Below, piece by piece: positions 1-10,800 of a stretch of DNA of 64,000 nucleotides (positions within the stretch are counted from its first letter, which is position 1; the number at the start of each line of letters is the position of its first letter). Location of the stretch: the NCBI GenBank assembly GCA_015680685.1, contig MNCI01025274.1:127884-191883 (forward strand), read 5' to 3'. Made by a program: the position numbers and the translations under genes. The notes under the pieces are model-generated. The model did not search any database. It was not told the DNA's origin and was given only the letters and a program-made list of their open reading frames with translations. Origin of the DNA: Gnetum montanum. Its lineage: Eukaryota; Streptophyta; Gnetopsida; Gnetales; Gnetaceae.

Positions 1-1066
1 AGAAAGGATTATCTCCTCGTCTTCACTCCTAGCCGCTGTGTAGATCTCGTCCTACCTTGGTTTTTGAGGATTTTCATAGAAAATCGGTGTTGCAACGTTC
101 CATCGTGGCCGTGGAAGAAATCGAAGTCTCTCTGATGAAGGCACTCGAATCTTTGGGATTTCAATGCTGAAACGCTCACGAGAACGTAGTCGGCAGCTGA
201 TATTTTACGCCAACGCTCCATCACTCCAGCATTTGCAGACGATGATGATGCATCCGCCCACAGTTGATCTTCCACCCACATGCTGTGGAGCAAGGGTTTG
301 GCCTAGCCTAAAGTCTTCTCTTCTAGCCCGTACGTGGGCGTTGCCGCTGTGGGTTCATTGCTGATGCCACTGTAGCCCTTTTCGCCACGGTACATCCACC
401 ACTGGCCATCTATCCTCCTTCGCACGTAGTTCTCCTTTTCTTCTCGTTTTTCTCCGACGATTCTTCTTCTTCGTCATTGCTCACCTCTTTCTCAGTTGTC
501 ATCTCTGTCCACAGATAGATCGGGTAGCTGATGAACTCAGAGAGCTTCTTGATGAGATCCTTTAATCTCCTTTCCTCAAGGTATTCCAACTGGCCTTCCT
601 TGAGGTAAAGAGTGATTTTGGTGCCTCTGTCGAGAGGCTCACCACTAACATCTCTTGTTACAGTGAAAGAACCACCAACCAATCATGTTGATGTCCGCCC
701 CAGCCTGCAAGGCTTCCATGAACTCTTTGGTCCTAGAATGAGCAATTGTCCTCAAATTATTAACCAAGTCGGCCTTTGTCATGCCAATCCAGCTGTCAAT
801 AACACTGAGGGTTTTGTTGGCCTTATAGGGACATGAGAACGAAAGCTTCAAAAGTCCTCCGAAGGTCTTGAACCATTAGGAATAAGTTTTAGAAATCTGG
901 AGCCTTCGGTTACGCGGTATTGTAATGGACACTGCTTGGACCGAGAGTTACTGGTAGCTTTTGATTTGTGAGAAGAATCCATGTTAGTAACTGTTTTGGA
1001 ATTCTTCAGACTTAAGCCATGGTTTCAATCGTCTCTGTTCCATGAAATGGCCAAAATGTGCCAACA
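1..1066 (-). repeat. 3' LTR of element 1 (partial, cut by window start)
   Basis: Read on the minus strand, this LTR starts TGTTGG at 1066, directly after a purine tract. It matches the right-hand copy ending at 6422 over its visible length, with scattered substitutions (roughly 5-8 per cent by eye). The part inside the window is mostly U3 and includes an HSP90-like fragment. Its other end lies outside the window. Bases about 34-137 are missing from the other copy, where a single N stands at 5491. Confidence 0.85.
462..840 (-). pseudogene. HSP90 fragment captured in U3, copy 1
   Basis: Two blocks on the minus strand read as cytosolic HSP90. About 840-690 gives a block with [18 protein letters not shown] and [12 protein letters not shown]. 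About 682-462 gives [32 protein letters not shown] and YPIYLWTE, ending in an acidic stretch. The blocks abut, but a real HSP90 has about 40 residues between them, including the ATP-lid region, so this copy has an internal deletion. It also lacks the N-terminal ATP pocket start and everything after the charged linker. It cannot act as a chaperone. It lies in the LTR in the same orientation as gag, so it would be transcribed in the 3' end of the element's genomic RNA. Confidence 0.88.
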
Positions 1067-1084
1067 TTTCTGCCCCCTTAAAAA
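1067..1084 (-). other. Polypurine tract of element 1
   Basis: The minus strand reads AAGGGGGCAGAAA directly before the LTR start TGTTGG. This is the expected position and composition of a plus-strand primer site (PPT) and fixes the LTR boundary at 1066. Confidence 0.85.
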
Positions 1085-1324
1085 GCATAAAGAAATATAT
1101 GCAAGCCTCATTTTAAAACTGAACTGTACTTGAGGCTTTTATTGAACTTTTTACAGCTGAAAATATAAATCTTTTTGGAGGAAAATTTCCATCAAACATA
1201 AGGTTTGGTGGTATAAAAACCTCATTCCTAACAAAACAAACAAACTGTACATTATTAAGTCCTTTTTTCATGGACTATTCTTGAGATGAAAAGAGAATGT
1301 TGAGGATTACTCTGGTAGGAATCC

Positions 1325-3466
1325 TTAAATCTCTAACCTTCTCATCTTCTTTCTCAAGTGAATCCTTATTTTCTTGGAGTGTACAATTTTTTTTTCAACA
1401 CCTCCTTTTTCAACCATCTTACTTCTTCCATTTGAAGTAATGTTATCAATCATCATAGGTTCACTATAGATGTATATTTGATTTGGTCCTCCTTTCCAAG
1501 GTAACCACATATGAGAATAATCTGTTGATATGTAACCTGAGAAATTCTTACTCCAACTTCTACTCAATAAGAGACTATGTGAATTTGGTATATCTGCCAC
1601 TTGAATAGTTACTCTACTTCTAATGCGGGGTTCAGAAGCAATTTCCAATAGAACATTTGGTAATTGACCCACAATCTTCACTCTACTTTTATCCACTTGA
1701 ACAATCTTTTTATTTGATTTTTCAGGAATCAAACCAAGTTTCTTACATATAGACAATGGCATTATAGTAGACGTAGCTCCAGAATCAACCAAACAATTGT
1801 GTAAGAATTTATCCTTTAATTTCATTGTCAAAAGGAAAGGAGGAGCTTCCTTATCATATGAAGTCTTTAATTTCTCATCATTATTAGACACATAACTTAA
1901 CTCTGATTCTCTAGCTCTCCTTTTACCTTTAATGAACTCTAAAGCCTTTCTTTGCTGATCTCCTATTTGAAGCAACTGATAGAGGCTAATATTGGCTTTG
2001 ACATGTTTAAGGTCTTCTATCAAATCATATTCTCCATCACCAATGAAGCTTGATCTCTTTATCCATTTGTTGAAAGACTGATTTGGAGTGCTTTGCTCCA
2101 CTTGATTGTCTTTACCTTTATTCTTATCCCTTCTACTTGGCTCAAAAGCTTTTCTCTTAGTAGATGGATCAGTAATAACATTTGGGGGTCTAGAAGTAGT
2201 TAGTCTTTCCTTAGATCGAAGACTATATCCATTTTCCTCATTGTTATTACATTCTTCATCTGAAGACATATCTTCTTCAGAACTTGATAGAGAAGAAGTA
2301 TCACTAGATCCATTGCTAGAAGATTTACTTGCATAATGAACACTAGATAACTCATTATCAGATTCAATATCAAGAAAGTTGGACATAATAAGATCACTTT
2401 CATCCTCATCTTCTACTAACTTAGTGTCTTGATGTTTATGCTTTCTATTTTTCCTTTCTTCCTTGATATTAACTCTTGCCAATGCTTTTTCAAGCTTCAC
2501 TATTTTGTTAGACATATCTCTCATTAATTGTCCTTTTTCAGATCCTACTCTTTCATGTTCTTGCTCTATCTTAACATGAGATGGACCTGGTAAAGCTTTA
2601 AATTGAGCAAAATCTTGCATAGGAATCATAACTCTTTCTTCTCTTTTTTGAATTGCAATATTTTCTTCAGGATTCAAGTTCAACTGTTTTTCTAACTGTA
2701 TAGCTTCACTAAAGTAGTCATTTAGTGTAGTTAAGTTTGGAGTTCTCCTTAACCAAATTGAAATGTTGGGGTTGACAGCCTTAAGGTAAGTTTCCTTAAG
2801 CATTTCTTCTGATGGCCTATATTGCCTTTGAAAGAGTCCACAAATTCGTTGAAACTTAATGTTGAAATCTCTAATTGACTCTTTAACTCCTTGCTTAGCT
2901 TGTATCAGCCCACAGTATAGTTGTTGTTGATCTAATTGATTACCAAACTGGGCTAAGAAAAGATTCTTCATGTCATCCCAACTTGTAATACTATTACTTG
3001 GTAAGTTTGAATACCAAATCTGAGCCATATCCTTTAGATTTGATACAAACAACCTACAAGCTTGATCTTGATGTTGAATATTTGCATGAGCTAAAGCTAA
3101 CTCAAACATGTGAATATATTCTTCAGCTAAATAAGCTTTTCCAGGAATAAAAGGCTCAGGCAAATATTTGTAAACTACCTTAGGAATATCATTGTAGTTT
3201 TGAAATCCTAACGGTGTAACTCTTTGCCAAGGATTTGCCATCCTATTCCTTTGTATAATTGAACTCTTAGACTTTCTAGATCTTCTCTTACGAATTGACA
3301 AACCAGAGATAATGGGTGATCTTCTTGATCTTCTAGTTTTCACTCCACTACTTGTTCCCAATTCAAAAACTTTCTTTTTTTCTTCTTCTGATGAAGAATC
3401 AGTCTTAGAATCTAGAATATCTTTTGAAACTTTGAAACTTTCCAAACTATGAAATTTCTTGGTCAT
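1325..3466 (-). CDS. Gag-protease polyprotein of element 1 (713 aa, intact)
   Basis: A single uninterrupted 713-codon ORF fills most of the 2.5-kb internal region. Residues 1-75 are basic. About 100-260 match the retrotransposon gag domain, with signature AQIWYSNLP followed by SWDDMKNLFLAQFG. A Ser/Asp/Glu-rich linker follows. At about residues 560-640 there is an aspartic-protease-like domain with LVDSGATSTIMP. No CCHC zinc knuckle is visible. No RT, RNase H or integrase is present, so this is a gag-protease-only, non-autonomous element that would depend on pol from another element. The start was chosen because it is the first ATG after the PBS, leaving a leader of about 90 bases. The family is Ty3/gypsy by protease and PBS type; the lineage is uncertain. 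Confidence 0.88.
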   Translation of the reverse strand: MTKKFHSLESFKVSKDILDSKTDSSSEEEKKKVFELGTSSGVKTRRSRRSPIISGLSIRKRRSRKSKSSIIQRNRMANPWQRVTPLGFQNYNDIPKVVYKYLPEPFIPGKAYLAEEYIHMFELALAHANIQHQDQACRLFVSNLKDMAQIWYSNLPSNSITSWDDMKNLFLAQFGNQLDQQQLYCGLIQAKQGVKESIRDFNIKFQRICGLFQRQYRPSEEMLKETYLKAVNPNISIWLRRTPNLTTLNDYFSEAIQLEKQLNLNPEENIAIQKREERVMIPMQDFAQFKALPGPSHVKIEQEHERVGSEKGQLMRDMSNKIVKLEKALARVNIKEERKNRKHKHQDTKLVEDEDESDLIMSNFLDIESDNELSSVHYASKSSSNGSSDTSSLSSSEEDMSSDEECNNNEENGYSLRSKERLTTSRPPNVITDPSTKRKAFEPSRRDKNKGKDNQVEQSTPNQSFNKWIKRSSFIGDGEYDLIEDLKHVKANISLYQLLQIGDQQRKALEFIKGKRRARESELSYVSNNDEKLKTSYDKEAPPFLLTMKLKDKFLHNCLVDSGATSTIMPLSICKKLGLIPEKSNKKIVQVDKSRVKIVGQLPNVLLEIASEPRIRSRVTIQVADIPNSHSLLLSRSWSKNFSGYISTDYSHMWLPWKGGPNQIYIYSEPMMIDNITSNGRSKMVEKGGVEKKIVHSKKIRIHLRKKMRRLEI

Positions 3467-3557
3467 GAACTGAAAATAGTATCTAATTCTTAAGCCTTAC
3501 AAATAATTGTTGATGTACTAAAAGTATAAGGCTTATGAACCTAGAGGCTTAATTTTC

Positions 3558-3576
3558 AGCCCTCCTTCTAGCGCCA
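3558..3576 (-). other. Primer-binding site of element 1
   Basis: The minus strand reads TGGCGCTAGAAGGAGGGCT seven bases after the LTR end (CCAACA at 3584-3589). An almost identical site (TTGGTGCTAGAAGGAGGGCT) follows the 5' LTR of the unrelated element A at 26170, which supports a shared tRNA primer. I did not identify which tRNA. Confidence 0.8.
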
Positions 3577-4795
3577 AAAGAACTGTTGGCGACCGTTTGG
3601 GACGCGACCGCCAACGAGTGTCCTCGAACAGGATTTAGGTGCCTGCTGGTCTCTGGCAACACCAAGGCCCAGATACCTCCAAATAAACTCAGTAGTTAAT
3701 GTGAGTATGTGTGTGTGCTGTTGCGGCGTGTGGTTGTGTAAAATGTAACAATTGCGTTGTGTGTGAACTACAAATGACTTACTTTAAAGAGATTCAGCCA
3801 ACTTTGCCAAGTACTGTGAGTTCTTGAAAATTTCCTATTTTGTTCAACTGCCTAGTCTACGCGGTCCTTATAATACCTACTTGTAACAAATAAAATTTTG
3901 CAAAAACATTTGAGCACAACTCCGCAATCTACTCCTAATTTTCCCCAGAGAAAGAGATAGTTCCACAAGAAAACTAGAAATAGAGCAAGATTCGATGGAA
4001 ATAAGCAGAAAAGAAAAGAAAGCAGATTTGTGTAGACCTCAAATATTTAAACAAGGTAAAATGACACGAGTAAACACTTCGCAATAAAGCTATCCCAAAT
4101 TCAATATCTACGAATTGTTCAAACTTCCAAGGCTCAAACAAGCAATATCTTCAAGACAATCCTATTATGCTACCAAAAATTGCTGCGTAAACTACCACGT
4201 ACGAGACTCCATTTTGACTAGATAATAGATGTCAACGATTGCATTCAAACAGAACCTTTAAAAGACTTGACAATTTCTGATTGAAATACCACGGGAATTC
4301 ACTTTAAAGATAAAAAGAAGCTATTCTGGTCCCATCAAAATACCAAAGATTTTCTGAACCCTCTCGACTACTGAATTGTTCAACGGCGTGACTACAAACA
4401 GAGGCTCTCTTACAACAATCCCAATAGCAGTTCCCACACGTTGCACAATAATGAAATTTACTACTAAAATGCTCTTAAGGCTTTTAAACACAAGCGCTTC
4501 TATGGCAAAATTTTAATAGAAATTTCTATCGGGCAACAAGAACAATAAGAGCAATCTAAAAATCCCAAAATTACTTGCCAAGGATGATACTATCTAAACC
4601 ACTAGCTAAACAATTTAAACAAAACAAAAAATGAAATGCATAACTCACAGGACCATGACAAAGAGGCTGAAATATTTATTCTAGCAAGCCATCTTACAAG
4701 CAATCTTCTTTACAAATCTTTTTTGATCCCAAGTGTGATGTGTGAGACCTCTTGTGATTATCATTTCCCCCTTTCCTCCTTGACCCTTGAAGCCT

Positions 4796-4802
4796 TTTTA
4801 TA
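4796..4802 (-). promoter_or_regulatory. LTR TATA box, element 1
   Basis: The minus strand reads CCCTATAAAAAGG about 1.2 kb before the PBS and 1.6 kb after the LTR start, suitable for the LTR promoter. Confidence 0.6.
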
Positions 4803-4867
4803 GGGTTCCAAGGTAGGTAGGAAAGTTACATATTTAAAAATATCTCACCTAACTTCTCTCCCAAGTA

Positions 4868-5165
4868 ACTTGGCCAACCAATTAGGAGATTACTTGCCCA
4901 ACAAGTTAGGAGGTTACTTGCCCAACAAGTTAGGTAAGTTACAACAACTTTGGGTGGTTTCAACCACCATAGAGATAAAAAAGCTACAATGGAAAAGTGT
5001 CCTATTCAACTGTCAAGTGTCTTCATTTAGTTGCCAAGTTTTCACCATGGAGAAAAACAAGTTGCAGTTGACACGTGTCCCATGCAGTTGACAAGTGGCC
5101 TTTTTAATTGACAAGTGGCCCATTTTGGAGAAAAAAAAGGTTGTAGTTGACAAGTTTCTTTTGTA
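4868..5165. repeat. Short repeats in element 1 U3 (TTGAC-rich)
   Basis: Two parts lie just upstream (in element sense) of the TATA box. At 4885-4940 a unit with TTACTTGCCCAACAAGTTAGG is repeated about twice, with partial copies. At 5010-5150 the motif AGTTGACAAGTGGCC recurs four to five times with variation. TTGAC is the W-box core, so these could be promoter elements; that role is inferred. Confidence 0.5.
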
Positions 5166-5813
5166 GTGATTACAAACATTTAGAAAATTAGTTGTAACTA
5201 CCATAGGAGGTTATGACTTCTATAAGAAGTTATTATCATTATAAAAATACAAAAGTCACTTGTTACATATATATTATATATTTATTAAGATCTATTGAGG
5301 ATTCATATCTTTGCCCCCTAATTTGATAAAATTAATCCATATTTCAGACCACGTGAGGAGTCAAAATACCATTAAAAATATCAAATGCTTCCGTATTCTT
5401 TGAAACCGTAACCCTAAAATGTTGCAGAGGCTTGTCGTTTCTCAACAAGAAAAATGCAGAAAGGATTATCTCCTCGTCTTCACTCCTAGCNTGAAGGCAC
5501 TCGAATCTTTCAGATTTCAATGCTGAAACGCTCGTGAGAACGTAGTCGGCAGCTGATATTTGACGCCAATGCTGCATCACTCCAGCATTTGCAGACGATG
5601 ATGATGCATCCGCCCGCTGCTGATCTTCCACCCGCGCACTGTGGAGCAAGGGTTTGGCCTGGCCTGAAGTCTTCTCTTCTAGCCCGTACGTGGGCATTGT
5701 CACCGTGGGTTCATTGCTGATGCCGCTATAGCCCTTTTCGCCACTGTGCATCCGCCACTGGCCATCTGTCCTCTTTCGCATGTAGTTCTCCTTTTCTTCT
5801 CATTTTTCTCCGA

Positions 5814-6192
5814 CTATTCTTCTTCTTCGTCATCACTCACCTCTTTCTCAGTTGTCTTCTCTGTCCACAGATAGATCGGGTAGTTGATGAACTTAGAGAG
5901 CTTCATGATGAGATCCTTTAATCTCCTTTCCTCAAGGTATTCCAACTGGCCTTCCTTGAGGTAAAGAGTGATTTTGGTGCCTCTGCCGAGAGGCTCACCA
6001 CTAACATCTCTTGTTACAGTGAAAGAACCACTAGCCAATCATGCTGATGTCCGCCCCAGCCTGCAAGGCTTCCATGAACTCTTTGGTCCCAGAATGAGCA
6101 ATTGTCCCCATATTATTAACCAAGTCGGCCTTTGTCATGCCAATCCCGTTGTCAATAACACTGAGGGTTTTGTTGGCCTTATAGGGACATGA
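5814..6192 (-). pseudogene. HSP90 fragment captured in U3, copy 2
   Basis: This is the LTR duplicate of the piece at 462-840, with the same two HSP90 blocks and the same internal deletion. The second block reads [19 protein letters not shown] and [18 protein letters not shown]. Because both LTRs carry the same junctions, the capture predates this insertion. The differences between copies are substitutions acquired afterwards. Confidence 0.88.
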
Positions 6193-6422
6193 GAACGAAA
6201 GCTTCAAAAGTCCTCCGAAGGTCTTGAACCATCAGGAATAAGTTTTAGAAATCTAGAGCCTTCGGTTATGCGGTATTGTAATGGACACTGCTTGGACCGA
6301 GAGTTGCTAGTAGCTTTTGATTTGTGAGAAGAATCCATGTTAGTAACTGTTGTGGAATTCTTCAAACTTGAGCCATGGTTTCAATCGTCTCTGTTCCATG
6401 AAATGGCCAAAATGTGCCAACA

Positions 6423-6644
6423 ACTGTTAATAACATAGAAACGGAACAGGGGTCAGAAATAGAAAAGCCTGAAGATCAGTCCCCTATCCAAATATTCAAA
6501 CAAGCCGAAATAGTCGTCGATGACAGCCTAACTTGGGCTGAACTACCATTCCAAGAGGAAGATTGTGACGTGAAGGAAAAGAGTCATGAATCCCCTCATC
6601 TTTACGCATCACCAAAAATAAAAGCAATCAGGAAACAATTATAG
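6423..6644 (+). pseudogene. C-terminal end of gag-PR of element C
   Basis: An open frame begins exactly at the element 1 boundary and runs about 73 codons to a stop at 6642. It has the acidic segment LPFQEEDCD and ends HLYASPKIKAIRKQL. The G copy at 55990-56300 (minus) ends similarly, with NNIDVEKL, ELPFN and KIRKHLHK. This homology places the fragment at the end of the gag-protease ORF. The upstream part lies left of element 1, outside the window. Confidence 0.65.
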
Positions 6645-6854
6645 AGTTAGCAAGTAAACCTTGTTATCTAACCACCATGCAGTTTATGCGTATTTTTTCC
6701 ATCAGCTATCCTATTTTGGCTTTACAAACACTCATCACATTTATGCACAAATATTCTTTATGCTTCCACCAGCTATTCTCATTTTATGCTTAGGATCATT
6801 TTTTACGCTTCCACCAGTTGTCCTTGTTACTCTTAACTTTATCTAAAACTAATC

Positions 6855-7320
6855 ATGCAAACTATCCATGGCCCAAAATGGCCTAAAACTATCCATGACC
6901 CAAAATGGCCTAAAACTATCCATGGCTTGAAATGGCCTAAAACTATCCATGGCCTGAAATGGCCTAAAACTAATCGCAGCCTGCCAAGGCTTAAAATTGG
7001 CAACTTAGTGTTATTTATGTTATTCTTTCACACACATAGCAAGGGCTCAAAATGGCCTTAAACTATCCAGGGCCTGAAATGGCCTAAAACTATCCATGGC
7101 CTGAAATGACCTAAAACTATCCATGGCCTGTAATGGCCTTAAACTACCTATTTAAATCACAATTTATGCTTGAAATAGTCAAAGGCTCGAAATGGCCTAA
7201 AACTAGTGATCTCATTTATGTTTTGCTCCTGAATCACCTAGTGGCCCGCAATGGCTTTAAACTAGTAACTTCATTTACACTACATGGTTAAAATTATCTG
7301 CGGCTTTTTATAGCATCAAA
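6855..7320 (+). repeat. Hairpin array between gag-PR and antisense gene, element C
   Basis: About ten diverged units of 27-45 bases occur here. Each has a short inverted repeat followed by TAAAACT. Several are GGCC, a six-base loop, then GGCC. One is AGCCT-GCCA-AGGCT at 6978-6991. The last units (7190-7320) are more degenerate. The pattern is shared with the arrays at 11925, 15340, 20205, 29845, 30050 and 35145. Confidence 0.7.
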
Positions 7321-7324
7321 ACCT

Positions 7325-7829
7325 ATTTATTTATGCTTTTCATGAAAGGAAAATAACAAAAGAACATCAAACTCAGACCAAATTTTCATTAAAGTGTTAA
7401 AGAAAAATATTGTCTTTCGTTTCATCCCATCATAAAAAATGAACTATGGCTAATATAGCCACACTATGCATCTCCTTTGTCCTCACTATTGCCCGTATCC
7501 CTTAGCTCCATCTCCACTTTGAGAAAATCATCCTCATAGGAGCCACCTTTTTTAGGTGGCATTTCTTGGTGAAAGTGGCCCTCCCTGCTAGGCTCTTCTT
7601 CATGAAGTTGTTCGTCATGACATTGATCATCACCATTACACTCTATCTCCTGCAAACCCTCTTTGTGAGGACCATCATCCACGTTATGTTCGTTCTCCTA
7701 AGGAACCTCCTTAGGTTGTTCCTACAATTAGACATAACACACATATTGACATCGCGATCAAAACTAGGTATGACAAAAAGCATAATAAAACAACAATTCA
7801 CCTATGACGGTCCTACATCAGTAGCAAAT
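7325..7829. other. Noncoding stretch, element C
   Basis: This lies between the hairpin array and the 3' end of the antisense gene. On the minus strand 7464-7682 there is an open frame rich in Asp, Glu and His (HDEQLHEEEPSREGH) that could be a separate last exon of the antisense gene, but I cannot connect it. Nothing else is recognisable. Confidence 0.35.
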
Positions 7830-10800
7830 GGGATTTGTTCTAAGCCGATCCACAGACATTGCATAATTTCGTCCTCGGTAAGCTCAGACTAAACCCCATC
7901 TCCTAGATTAGCTCTAGTCTTAACCTTCCCTTTCTCCATAGGAGTCCATCGGGGTGGTTCAGGGAAGAAAGAAGGCACGGTTGTCTCCCCCCTAGGAAGA
8001 GTCATTTCCCTTTCTGGGGAGGCACTTACCGTCACTTACTCTTGAAACCTTTCAAATGCACTGGAATCACCAACAACATTGAGGAATAGTCGAAGAGACT
8101 GAGCCTCGACGGCAGAGTCCTTGTAATGTTGACGATAGGCAGCGTATTCCCGCTTATAGACATGTTTATGATCTTTCTGCGTCTACCCCCATTCTTGCAC
8201 ACTCATGCTATAGTCCTTCCAATCTTGATTCTTTTGAGCTAGGAGATCCATTTGCATCTGCTGCTCGACCAGTTCACAGCTGGTCTAGATACTATTTTGA
8301 ATGACCATCCAATAATAGGCATAGTCTACAACAGCCATATGCCAGTCCTCGTTGCCTATCCCCTGAGCTTGCAGGAATTCGTTCCACGACCTCAAATCCC
8401 CCACTTCATCACCTAGAGCCACCCTTTCCTTCTCCGACCTTTGCAATCTCTTCCAAAGGTCTTCATTTACTCTTTGACATTCCCACAAGGAGCAAGTAAA
8501 GCGTATAGCACATTTACGCATCTCATCGTAAATGTTGCGCAACACGACAATAGCTTCCAATGAGGGTTCGGTGACGTCTAGATCAATAGGCTTCGACGAA
8601 CCCCATCTGAGTCAAGCTCCTAATAACATAAAATGGTAGTTAGGCATAATTAGGTAACATAATACCACCATGGAACAACTTATGTGTAATGATCATAGTG
8701 TACCCACTTCAGGATAGATTTTCTCCAAGCGATCGATCATATCTTGGACGATGCCTTCCATAAAGGCGAATTTATCAGGAAATTCGTCCTAGGATTGAGT
8801 TTCCACTATTGACAAGTGTACATCCTGTTCATCTATTACATAGAACAAGTTCCATATAATGACATAATTGAGACATTATGATGACCATTATAACCTCTAG
8901 AAGTAATTGTCTAGGGTTTACTATGCTATAAAAGTTAACCTCACCGAGTAACAAATCATTTACCTCTTCCTATCTTGGTTGAAAGGACTTCGGCATCTTC
9001 CACTGCTACTCCCTTCTCACACATAGGAACCTACGCACTACTCACCTTGTTGACTAGAACCTCTTCTTCCAAAGCTAGGGCCTCTTCCTCGCACTGCAAA
9101 ACCATAGCCCCTGTTTCAGGGGTTAACCTTTCCATAGCCTTCTCCTTTGCTGTCACACAACGTCCTTAGTTAACAAAGAATTTTTCTCTAGTCCAATAAA
9201 TATTACATGATGCAAAAGTGTCTATACGTAGCATAATTGTAATTATTAGCAAATTTCTTTGCTTACCTGCTGGAGGATTACTCCTCCGAAACCTGACCTG
9301 CATCTTCTGCCTCACACCACTCACTGGCTCAATAGGCTCCTCGGTCAAACGAGGTTTCTTCCGTGGCACCGACGGGTCCACAATTTCAGCTGCCAGGCAC
9401 TTCCCCCTCGATGCATCACTAGTGTAGGAGGGGAGCACCCCACCCATGTTGTCTTAACCCTGCGTTCAAGGCACCGCCATGTTTCTAGTCATTACTGACA
9501 ATGACTTCCCAATTCCTTCAGGAGGGTCTTGTGACTAGATAGTGCCAAAAACATGGGAAATGCACGGTTTAGAAATCTGGCTATTGTCCTACTGCACCCA
9601 GACTCCATTTCTTTGGACTACCATAAATTCGGCAAAACGCTGGAGGCAAGCTATGAAAAAGGCAAAATGCACATTGAAACGGGACTCAAGCTTCTTGCGA
9701 AGCTTGATCATTTCAACACATAGGCCTTTGGCAAACTAGCTAGCCTAATTGAATTGCGTCCCCTCCTCCATGACCTATCTCATAATTCGGGCTTGCCCTA
9801 TAGTGAGGAATCTCCCTTGGGAGAGTGTCTTGGGGAAGGCCCAGGCTTGGAAAAGGGGGNGTAGAGACGCTCAGCTTCTTCGCTGAAGGAGTTGACTAAG
9901 GTCAACATTTCACCCGCAGTAACATCAGGGGTTATGGCCAAGAACAGGTCCATCAGTCCAGCCTCCCGAAGGTTATTGGTTAAAATAACTAGGGTTGCTC
10001 TATGGCCAAGCCAGCATTGTGTCTCCTTTATATCATCATAGCGGAAAAAGATATTGCTCACCTCGCAATTGGAGGCCATGATGATGATCTGCCGTGATTC
10101 CCTAACTACTCACATAGAACAATAGTTAAACTGAGGTAACAAAAAAATGTGACAAATTTACACATCATCACTAGCTGATAACATTGATATAATTCATCAT
10201 CGTAATGAAGTTTACCAGGTCTGAATCGCAAAGGAAATAGAGGGAATTTCCTTTTCACGTCTGTGATAGTGAGGGGAGGATCCAAGGTCCATTCCCTATC
10301 CAGCCATCCGAGATTTCTACATCTAGAAAGGAAGTTGGCATAGCGAGTCAGGTATTTTGGAATTTCAAATGCTAGTTGCCCCATGACAGCGGCCCAGACA
10401 TTGCTAATAGAAGTGAATTCACTTATATCCATTTCAGTTAATGACAATGTGTCATTATCACCTAGAAGACCACTATCATTGATGAAGAATCTACATTACA
10501 GAAGATGGGTGAATTCTTTACACTCAATGTAAATTTAAATAGTAGTTAGCATGTTGCCACACATCGAAATGACACAAATTTAAATTCTTACCCACCTGCG
10601 TAATGCACGGTACCAGGTGGGTTCTGGAAGTAAGTTGTGAGGTGACAGGCCATGAACAGAGTATTATAGGCATGATAATAGTTGAATCTGGGCATCTCCC
10701 AGATCCAGCTCAAACACCTTAAACCTTTGACACTTTGTTCGCGGTCTTGCACCCGCATAGTTTCAATTGTGCCATTTGTCAGGAACGCCAAGATGCTCTA

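Larger units (their letters stand above)
3584..6422 (-). repeat. 5' LTR of element 1 (2839 bp)
   Basis: The LTR is bounded by short inverted termini: TGTTGG at 6422 on the minus strand and CCAACA ending at 3584. A PBS follows at 3576. The distal part (about 5459-6422) duplicates 1-1066. U3 is about 1.6 kb and holds the captured HSP90 piece and several short repeats; the TATA box is at 4796-4802. Transcription would run leftward through R-U5 (about 4770-3584) into the gag ORF. A single N at 5491 hides about 100 bp present in the other copy. It is inserted at 6422/6423 into the gag-PR coding end of element C. Confidence 0.85.

Noticed and set aside
410-851. A functional host HSP90 gene
   Set aside because: It is a fragment with a 40-residue internal deletion, present identically in both LTRs of an element; the ATP pocket start and C-terminal domain are missing.
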